This document shows positions 37,559 through 42,064 of a stretch of DNA of 42,064 nucleotides, one piece after another (position 1 is the first letter of the stretch; each line of letters begins with the position of its first letter). Origin of the DNA: Psychrobacter sp. 4Bb. GTDB taxonomy: Bacteria > Pseudomonadota > Gammaproteobacteria > Pseudomonadales > Moraxellaceae. The stretch lies in NCBI RefSeq assembly GCF_002836735.1, contig NZ_PJAS01000070.1:1-42064 (forward strand). Direction: 5' to 3'. Both the position numbers and the translations under genes were made by a program. Under the pieces are notes generated by a model. It made no database searches, was not told the DNA's origin, and saw nothing but the letters and a program-made list of their open reading frames with translations.

Positions 37559-37678
37559 TCAGACAGCAATGCCTGACAGGGTTAAATTATCATAATAGCG
37601 CTTTTCAAACTCAAAAGGTGAAACATAACCAATCGCGTTATGCAGTCGGGCTTTATTAAACACAAAAGTCTTTAAAAT
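37559..37678 (-). pseudogene. IS3-family transposase C-terminal remnant
   Basis: The minus strand encodes 39 open codons ending TGA. The reading FNKARLHNAIGYVSPFEFEK is the typical C-terminus of IS3-type OrfB (the YN..RLH..LGY.SP.E/F pattern). An in-frame stop precedes it and nothing of the DDE core remains upstream, so the element is truncated. It lies exactly at the right edge of the GC-rich block and marks a past transposition or deletion event. Confidence 0.75.
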
Positions 37679-37680
37679 TC

Positions 37681-37897
37681 AATTAGTTATCGATTTGGTT
37701 GTACGCCGCAATCGTTATGATGTCGCCATCTTTGGACCTGTTTCTGTCTGCTAGCACTTGATTTGACGCTACTATTTAGCATAGTCAGAGTTTATATTAT
37801 ATGAATGTAGAGGTAAAAAGTTACCGGGCCGGTTACTCGAAAGCATGGCTCGTCTATCGATAATAATTATTCAAAAACACAGCCTAATTATGAGCTG
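37681..37897. other. Spacer upstream of rsmA
   Basis: About 215 nt with no open frame and no further transposase match. It ends in the dyad CACAGC-N10-GCTGTG (37878-37899), which overlaps the spacer of the rsmA promoter. On the minus strand that dyad is followed by TTTTT and could be an old terminator. Confidence 0.4.
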
Positions 37898-37906
37898 TGG
37901 TATAAT
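37898..37906 (+). promoter_or_regulatory. Putative extended -10 promoter of rsmA
   Basis: TGG followed by perfect TATAAT (37901-37906) forms an extended -10 about 78 nt before the rsmA ATG. No good -35 is seen; a CACAGC/GCTGTG dyad occupies that region. Confidence 0.45.
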
Positions 37907-37983
37907 TCACCATTATAAAGTCAGTATATCGCTGCCATTACATTATCATCGCCCATTTATCTTTTATACATTAAGACTCTTTT

Positions 37984-38847
37984 ATGTCCAAAACTTCATT
38001 TGATGCTCAAACTATTTCTAACAGCTTACGTGCTGCCAAACATCAGCCGCGTAAGCGCTTTGGCCAAAACTTCTTGCATGATACTAGCGTCATTCGCGAA
38101 ATCGTCGAAAGTATTCGTCTAGAGCGCGATGACAATTTGATCGAGATTGGGCCTGGTATGGGCGCATTGACCGAGCCGTTATTGGCAGAAGTGGATGCAA
38201 TGACAGTGGTGGAGCTAGATCGTGATTTGGCAGATAGCTTGCGTATTCGTATCGGTGCCAATAGCCATCCAAACTTTGAGATTATCAAAGACAATGCGAT
38301 GCATGTGGACTACCGTGAGCTATATAGTGAAGAGCGCGGTAAGCTACGTGTAGTAGGTAACCTGCCGTACAACATCTCAACGCCTATCTTATTTCATCTG
38401 CTTAGCTATGCCGATGTGATTCAAGACATGCATTTTATGTTGCAAAAAGAAGTGGTCGAGCGTATCACGGCTGATGTGGGTAGCAAGACTTATGGCCGCT
38501 TATCGGTCATTATGCAATACCACTGTGATACAGATTATTTGCTGACCGTTCCTCGCGGTGCGTTTAATCCACCACCAAAGGTGACCAGTGCTGTGTTTCG
38601 CCTGACGCCGCATATCAACAAACCAGTAGTTGCAAATGATGAAGAGCATTTTGCCATTGTCGTACGTGAGACTTTTAACCATCGTCGCAAGACGCTACGT
38701 GCTATCTTCAAAAAATCAACGTTGCTACCGACATTGAGCGAAGACGATTTTGAGGCTTGTGGTATTGATCCGCAGGCACGACCTGAGACATTAAGCGTCA
38801 CAGACTTTGTGAACCTAAGCAATCATTCACAACAGCTAGACGTATAA
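37984..38847 (+). CDS. rsmA: 16S rRNA dimethyladenosine transferase RsmA (KsgA)
   Basis: RsmA dimethylates A1518 and A1519 of 16S rRNA as a late check in 30S maturation. [10 protein letters not shown] is the N-terminal family motif, [12 protein letters not shown] the SAM-binding loop, and NLPYNIS (about 126-132) the catalytic motif. [19 protein letters not shown] and [13 protein letters not shown] follow. The 287 aa compare with 273 in E. coli. With pdxA upstream and apaH downstream it keeps the surA-pdxA-rsmA-apaGH order, but apaG is absent between rsmA and apaH. Confidence 0.97.
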   Translation: MSKTSFDAQTISNSLRAAKHQPRKRFGQNFLHDTSVIREIVESIRLERDDNLIEIGPGMGALTEPLLAEVDAMTVVELDRDLADSLRIRIGANSHPNFEIIKDNAMHVDYRELYSEERGKLRVVGNLPYNISTPILFHLLSYADVIQDMHFMLQKEVVERITADVGSKTYGRLSVIMQYHCDTDYLLTVPRGAFNPPPKVTSAVFRLTPHINKPVVANDEEHFAIVVRETFNHRRKTLRAIFKKSTLLPTLSEDDFEACGIDPQARPETLSVTDFVNLSNHSQQLDV

Positions 38848-38877
38848 TGTATTTTGGATAAATAAAAGTATGCTACT

Positions 38878-38904
38878 AATCGTCAATTATAATGGCGGTT
38901 TTTT
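38878..38904 (+). terminator. Terminator after rsmA
   Basis: AATCGTC pairs with GGCGGTT (two G-T pairs) around a 9-nt loop and is followed by TTTT. It lies 30 nt after the rsmA stop, so apaH may use its own promoter. Confidence 0.55.
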
Positions 38905-38992
38905 ATGCTTTATTTTTATGATTAGCACTTAAGTATTTATTTCTTATCGAGCTAGCTGTCTTTAACTATCGTGTTTAAATCGTTGAGGTATT

Positions 38993-39829
38993 ATGAGTTT
39001 TCGCCATCAGTATGTTATCGGTGACTTACAAGGTTGCTATGCTGCGTATCTACAATTGCTAAAGACACTGGATTTCGATCCTGCCCAAGACAAGTTATGG
39101 TTTGCTGGTGATTTGGTAGCACGCGGCGAGGACTCATTGAACACGCTGCGTCATGTCAAAGTGTTGTGTGAGCAAGGCGCTGCGGCAACGGTATTGGGCA
39201 ATCATGATCTTAATTTGATAGCAGTCTGGCGCGGGGCCGCCAAGCTTAAAAATAAAGACAAAACGGCACCTATCTTTGCTGCGGATGACTGTGATGAGTT
39301 GCTCGAATGGTTACGTAGGCAGCCGATATTAGCCTATCCTGATGAGCACACGGTGCTAGTACATGCAGGGATTCCACCGCATTGGAGTATTGAAGCCGCT
39401 GCAGGATACGCACAGCAATTAGAAGCTCAGCTGCAAAGTAATTTAGCGCAGCTCGACCAATTGCTGCCAAATCTATATAGCAAAGAAGCGGATGAATGGC
39501 ATGCAGGTATCGAAGGATTTACTAAGATGCGGGCGATTGCTAATTACTTTACGCGTATGCGCTTGTGTAAGCAAGATGGATCGCTCGAGTTTAGCTTTTC
39601 AGCAGGTTTAGATGAGGCTATGCCAACCGATTTTTTGCCTTGGTTTGAGTGGCAAGTACCGCGCACTCGTAAGATACTATTTGGACATTGGGCTGCGCTA
39701 AAAGGCGAAATTGATTTGCCACATGCGCGCGCACTCGACGGTGGCTGCGTGTGGGGTAATTATCTATTGGCTTATCGATTGGGTGACGGCAAGGTTTTTA
39801 CTTCAAGCGCACAGTGCCCGAGTCCATAA
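38993..39829 (+). CDS. apaH: Symmetrical diadenosine tetraphosphatase ApaH
   Basis: ApaH hydrolyses Ap4A to two ADP and can decap Np4-capped RNAs. Metallophosphatase motifs appear in order: VIGDLQGCYAAY, FAGDLVARGEDSL, VLGNHDLNLIAV, and HAGIPPHW. The third-position R in LVARGE replaces the more usual LVNRGP. The 278 aa match E. coli (280). It is the last clearly conserved chromosomal gene before the cassette-like region. Confidence 0.95.
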   Translation: MSFRHQYVIGDLQGCYAAYLQLLKTLDFDPAQDKLWFAGDLVARGEDSLNTLRHVKVLCEQGAAATVLGNHDLNLIAVWRGAAKLKNKDKTAPIFAADDCDELLEWLRRQPILAYPDEHTVLVHAGIPPHWSIEAAAGYAQQLEAQLQSNLAQLDQLLPNLYSKEADEWHAGIEGFTKMRAIANYFTRMRLCKQDGSLEFSFSAGLDEAMPTDFLPWFEWQVPRTRKILFGHWAALKGEIDLPHARALDGGCVWGNYLLAYRLGDGKVFTSSAQCPSP

Positions 39830-39869
39830 AGAGGGTTATAAGCGTCTTAATATACAAGGCTAAATAAAC

Positions 39870-39925
39870 AGTCTGTTATAAGTAGTTCCATTATACCAGT
39901 CTGTTTTAAGTAGTCTGTTAATAGA
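39870..39925. repeat. Four degenerate 14-bp tandem units
   Basis: Units are AGTCTGTTATAAGT, AGTTCCATTATACC, AGTCTGTTTTAAGT and AGTCTGTTAATAGA, each exactly 14 bp. Units 1, 3 and 4 share AGTCTGTT; unit 2 is diverged. They lie 40 nt after apaH at the boundary of the AT-rich variable region. Confidence 0.75.
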
Positions 39926-39935
39926 CTTAAAGGGT

Positions 39936-39994
39936 GAAATAACTGGTTTCGTTGGGGTATGCCCTATAAAAAATTGTATAGCTAACGTTATTTC
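39936..39994. repeat. attC-like site A (speculative)
   Basis: GAAATAAC (39936-39943) and GTTATTTC (39987-39994) form a perfect 8-bp inverted repeat spanning 59 bp, within the known attC size range. It has the AAC/GTT triplets, but the flanking bases do not match the RYYYAAC/GTTRRRY consensus. It precedes the first small gene. Confidence 0.35.
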
Positions 39995-40017
39995 AGGAAA
40001 TTCGATAGGCAAATAAA

Positions 40018-40359
40018 ATGAATAATATAGATAAATTAACTGAGCTAAATCACTATTTTTTAAAATTGAGAGAAATTTTACTTCAGGAGGATGAACACAA
40101 CTATATAAGAGGAATTAATGTAATTATAAATAGAATACAGTACTCGTTAAAATATAACGAAGACGCTAAAGCAACCATTAAAAGCGTTGGAGACACCTAC
40201 AGTCTTATGAACTCCGGTAATGGTAGCTTTTCGGATTTCTTCATTTGGAGAGAAGACTTTAACGAAAGAGTTGAAGCAAACAAAGTGTTAACAAAGTTGA
40301 GAAGTGATATAACTAGTTTGATAGTAAGTGTTGACAATAATTTATTGAATAGCCGTTAG
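40018..40359 (+). CDS. Small hypothetical protein, 113 aa
   Basis: I do not recognise this protein with confidence. It is AT-rich, acidic to neutral and mostly helical, with no signal or membrane segment. The NSGNGSFSDFFIWREDFNER stretch (about 66-85) followed by ANKVLTKLRSDI recalls short immunity or accessory-type DUF proteins (possibly DUF6966). It has no good Shine-Dalgarno near the ATG and no visible promoter. It lies between two inverted-repeat sites, as a gene cassette would. Confidence 0.6.
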   Translation: MNNIDKLTELNHYFLKLREILLQEDEHNYIRGINVIINRIQYSLKYNEDAKATIKSVGDTYSLMNSGNGSFSDFFIWREDFNERVEANKVLTKLRSDITSLIVSVDNNLLNSR

Positions 40360-40367
40360 TATCCAAC

Positions 40368-40393
40368 AGTTCGGTGCCTGTATAGCGCACCGA
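40368..40393. repeat. Left copy of 26-bp inverted repeat
   Basis: A 26-bp segment (starting AGTTCGGTGCC, ending GCGCACCGA) recurs at 41127-41152 in reverse orientation with 25 of 26 bases identical. Each copy is itself an imperfect hairpin (GGTGC/GCACC). The 785-bp interval between the outer ends contains the MerR gene. Confidence 0.85.
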
Positions 40394-40398
40394 TCATG
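40386..40398. repeat. 13-bp direct repeat, first copy
   Basis: CGCACCGATCATG recurs exactly at 40958-40970, two bases after the MerR gene stop codon. The two copies bracket the MerR gene 572 bp apart. Confidence 0.75.
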
Positions 40399-40508
40399 TT
40401 CCCACAACAGAGTTTATGACGTTGGATGTCAGAAATCAGTTCTTACTGGTTCTATTTAGGTATAATTATTTAAAACTAGATAAAAATTATATTTTTAAGG
40501 TATATGGT

Positions 40509-40955
40509 ATGGAATCTGATACATCATTCTTATTAATAGGAGCTTTAGCAGCCCAAGCTAACACAACCAAAGATACTATTCGTCATTACGATGAGATGGG
40601 GTTACTGAAATCTCGAAAACGCCAAGCAGGATCACGCCTATACACTGAATTTCATCCTGAATGTATTGAGCGTATTAAAATGATTAAAGGCGCACAAGCT
40701 ATCGGTTTTACTCTTAATGAATTTAAAAGACACCTAAATGATCATTTCAATGGCACTCTCAATATTGATAAAGATTTAATTACTATTTCCAAAAAACTTA
40801 CTGAAGCGAAACGTCAAAAAACTGAGATCATCAATACTATTAACCGGCTTAGTGCTTATTATATTATTCTAGAAGAAATAAAGTCAGACAATATCGGCTT
40901 CATTTCTAAATCTGAATGGGAAAAGCGAATAGCGGCGCAGCTCTGCTTAACCTGA
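40509..40955 (+). CDS. MerR-family transcriptional regulator
   Basis: The 148-aa protein has an N-terminal winged helix-turn-helix: LIGALAAQANTTKDTIRHYD (about 8-27), EMGLLKSRKRQAGSRLYTEF, then RIKMIKGAQAIGFTLNEFK. A C-terminal dimerisation coiled coil (about 85-130) follows. There are no conserved metal-binding cysteines beyond a lone C near the end, so the effector is not obviously a metal. The frame is open back to 40416, but the ATG at 40509 has AAGG upstream and places the domain where the family expects it. No divergent target gene is adjacent. Confidence 0.85.
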   Translation: MESDTSFLLIGALAAQANTTKDTIRHYDEMGLLKSRKRQAGSRLYTEFHPECIERIKMIKGAQAIGFTLNEFKRHLNDHFNGTLNIDKDLITISKKLTEAKRQKTEIINTINRLSAYYIILEEIKSDNIGFISKSEWEKRIAAQLCLT

Positions 40956-40957
40956 AT

Positions 40958-40970
40958 CGCACCGATCATG
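40958..40970. repeat. 13-bp direct repeat, second copy
   Basis: An exact copy of CGCACCGATCATG at 40386-40398. It immediately follows the MerR gene stop. Confidence 0.75.
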
Positions 40971-41036
40971 AATAGAATATGTATGTTAAGTACACCATGA
41001 AGTACACTGTGAATATTTCAGCGATTTAAAACGTTG

Positions 41037-41163
41037 ATAACATTAGCCCGCAGCTTAGCATTCAAGTCCTCACTAGGGGACCGAACTGACTGAATTAGTT
41101 CAGTATTACTACTTCATTAAATTGGTTCGGTGCGCTATACAGGCATCGAACTGCTAGCGTTAT
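41037..41163. repeat. attC-like site C (speculative)
   Basis: ATAACATTAGC (41037-41047) pairs with GCTAGCGTTAT (41153-41163) at 9 of 11 positions, spanning 127 bp. The right half resembles GCTAACGTTAT at site A (39981-39991), 10 of 11 identical. The interior contains the hairpins listed for this gap. It has AAC/GTT triplets but non-canonical flanks. Confidence 0.35.
41127..41152. repeat. Right copy of 26-bp inverted repeat
   Basis: This is the reverse complement of 40368-40393 with one mismatch (A for G in the TCGRTGC arm). It lies directly left of GCTAGCGTTAT. Confidence 0.85.
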
Positions 41164-41278
41164 ATATAAATTTAATAAATGCAAAATCCACAACATAGGT
41201 CATTATGATCGAGCTGTCTGCTTAAAATATTCTAGGTTAATTCCTACTATTTTTTAAGCATGATTCAGTGCTAGCTAA

Positions 41279-41350
41279 ACCGGAGGAACAATAGAAAAGA
41301 TTGGTAAACTTCCTACAAATAAAATGAACGAAATTCTGGTAAATAAGTAG
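41279..41350 (+). pseudogene. Possible toxin C-terminal remnant
   Basis: An open stretch between two stops reads TGGTIEKIGKLPTNKMNE and ends ILVNK. The IGKLPxxKMxE pattern resembles the C-terminus of MazF/PemK-type toxins. Only about 23 codons remain and there is no start codon except a late ATG. The GGAGG inside it could also be a ribosome site. The call is weak. Confidence 0.25.
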
Positions 41351-41361
41351 AGTTAATATAT

Positions 41362-41838
41362 ATGAAAGCTACTAGTATTTTGGCTTTATGTGCGCTTATA
41401 TTGTCAGTAGGATGGGGTATTGTAAGAGATATTCGGCAGCCAAAAGAAAACTCTGTCGTTAGTTATGAGCAATTACAAGATAAAGAAACTGAAGTAGTAC
41501 ATTTAATGGGAATACTGACTGATAGCCTCCCTAAGCCTAAAAATAAGAGGCTAATAACGAAATCAAATATAAGTAGTCTATACTACGTATACGAAAATCC
41601 TAGCAGAACGTTTGAAAAAGACCTTGAAAATAATATTAGGGTTAATAGTAACTGGAACGAATTCTCAGTTACTAAAGTAGATGATATATCGGCTTTTAGA
41701 AGCTATTGCTATAAAGATATAAGTTTAGTTTTATTGAAGGGTAAAGGAGGGGTTATAGATGAATACAAACGCTTTACTATAAATGTAGCTTGGGAAAAAA
41801 ATAGTTATTGTTGGCAGCAAGCTAATAATAAGGTTTAA
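41362..41838 (+). CDS. Membrane-anchored or secreted hypothetical protein, 158 aa
   Basis: I do not recognise the family. Residues 4-21 (TSILALCALILSVGWGIV) form a signal anchor or uncleaved signal. A periplasmic-type domain of about 135 residues follows, with three Cys (SYCYK, NSYCW and one in the anchor), and a C-terminal WEKNSYCWQQ. AT content is high. The ribosome site is poor, as in the other small genes here. The gene ends 12 nt before the stop codon of the IS630-type transposase, so the IS has landed just behind it. Confidence 0.55.
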   Translation: MKATSILALCALILSVGWGIVRDIRQPKENSVVSYEQLQDKETEVVHLMGILTDSLPKPKNKRLITKSNISSLYYVYENPSRTFEKDLENNIRVNSNWNEFSVTKVDDISAFRSYCYKDISLVLLKGKGGVIDEYKRFTINVAWEKNSYCWQQANNKV

Positions 41839-42064
41839 GCAAGTATATAGTCAATCCAAAATAAAAGAAGTACAACCCATATTATGAAATAGTTTAGGTA
41901 GATTATTCTCCATCCAACCTTGTCGTAGAAACTTAGCTTGTGCCCATTTCTTTTCAATAGGATTTAAGTCAGGACTATAGGATGGTAGAAATAAAAGCCT
42001 GTGACCATGCCTATTCAGAAGACTTTTCACTCGTTTATGAAAACTGGCATTATCCATGACGATT
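41839..42064 (-). mobile_element. IS630-type insertion sequence, left part in window
   Basis: The IS continues past the right edge. Its inner end lies between the 158-aa gene's stop and the transposase stop, near AAGTATATAGTCAATCC. The terminal inverted repeat cannot be confirmed without the other end. IS630 elements insert at TA, and a TA is present here. Confidence 0.6.
41851..42063 (-). CDS. IS630-family transposase, C-terminal part, cut by window edge
   Basis: About 70 residues of the DDE transposase are visible. IVMDNASFHK contains the second catalytic aspartate. LLFLPSYSPDLNPIEKKWA contains the final glutamate of the DDE triad, followed by a short tail ending TSFILD. The frame is open to the right edge, so the start lies outside. 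This is the OrfB-like part typical of two-frame IS630 elements. No frameshift is seen in the visible part. Confidence 0.88.
   Translation of the reverse strand: MVMDNASFHKRVKSLLNRHGHRLLFLPSYSPDLNPIEKKWAQAKFLRQGWMENNLPKLFHNMGCTSFILD

Larger units (their letters stand above)
40361..40427. repeat. attC-like site B (speculative)
   Basis: ATCCAAC (40361-40367) and GTTGGAT (40421-40427) are exact inverted repeats 67 bp end to end. They fit the integron attC core consensus RYYYAAC ... GTTRRRY. Inside, GGTGC and GCACC form a local stem. The L-box arms do not pair across the site, which weakens the case. It begins one base after the stop codon of the 113-aa gene. Confidence 0.45.
40956..41361. other. 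Repeat-rich gap between MerR gene and 158-aa gene
   Basis: This 406-nt gap holds the second 13-bp direct repeat, attC-like site C, the right 26-bp inverted repeat, and small hairpins GTCCTC-ACTA-GGGGAC (about 41066-41081) and ACTGAA-TTAG-TTCAGT (about 41089-41105). It also holds a 23-codon open stretch at 41279-41350. Confidence 0.5.

Noticed and set aside
38848..38992. apaG between rsmA and apaH
   Set aside because: The gap is only 145 nt, has a terminator and contains no open frame; apaG (about 125 codons) cannot fit.
39870..39925. CRISPR array
   Set aside because: Units are 14 bp, contiguous and degenerate, with no spacers and no cas genes nearby.
40416..40508. Upstream extension of the MerR gene to ATG 40416
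   Set aside because: The extra 31 residues show no family similarity, would start inside attC-like site B, and a better ribosome site precedes the ATG at 40509.

Overview
The window looks like chromosome of a Psychrobacter-like bacterium (Moraxellaceae, Gammaproteobacteria). The evidence is the protein sequences themselves: an Hfq with a long Gly/Phe/Arg-rich tail, as in Acinetobacter and relatives, the cold-shock and DEAD-box helicase pair, and moderate-to-low GC with AT-rich spacers. No database search was run, so the genus is an inference. Nearly all of it is conserved housekeeping DNA. I saw no rRNA, tRNA, CRISPR array or prophage.

Layout. Positions 1-4750 hold hfq and then the KDO/LPS-transport run kdsD-kdsC-lptC-lptA-lptB. 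Positions 5139-10560 hold radA, an RlpA-like protein, rodA and a divergent M15-type peptidase. Positions 10829-14912 hold two lipoproteins (one of only 49 aa) and a tandem pair of M16 peptidases, one with the zinc motif and one without. Positions 15207-21194 hold ftsY-ogt, a YebC regulator, a voltage-gated-type K+ channel with a zinc ribbon, an ABC1/UbiB-family kinase and aroQ. Positions 21641-28534 hold a cold-shock protein with a long leader, an RhlB-like helicase, ccoS with a TauE/SafE-like (DsbD_2-type) membrane protein that carries a Met/His-rich tail, a DUF218 protein, murB, a low-molecular-weight phosphatase, hslR and an Excalibur protein. Positions 28637-36522 hold ilvA, rpiA, argF, alr, dnaB and pdxA. 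Positions 37984-39829 hold rsmA and apaH.

Two segments look acquired. Between pdxA and rsmA, neighbours in many Gammaproteobacteria, sits a GC-rich block (about 36640-37560) with a transglutaminase-like gene. It abuts the last 39 codons of an IS3-type transposase. Downstream of apaH, from about 39870 to the right edge, lies an AT-rich region with three small same-strand genes (a hypothetical, a MerR-type regulator and a membrane-anchored hypothetical). They are separated by inverted-repeat sites that look somewhat like integron attC sites, and the region ends in an IS630-type transposase cut by the window edge. This cassette-like region is the best candidate for something not yet described, but the integron reading is speculative.

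Many genes act in the envelope: LPS transport (Lpt), peptidoglycan precursors and remodelling (MurB, Alr, RodA, RlpA, M15), membrane-protein targeting (FtsY) and cbb3 oxidase assembly (CcoS). Others serve RNA and cold physiology (Hfq, Csp, RhlB-like, RsmA, Hsp15) and amino-acid or cofactor synthesis (IlvA, ArgF, AroQ, RpiA, PdxA). Strong bidirectional hairpin terminators lie between most convergent gene pairs.
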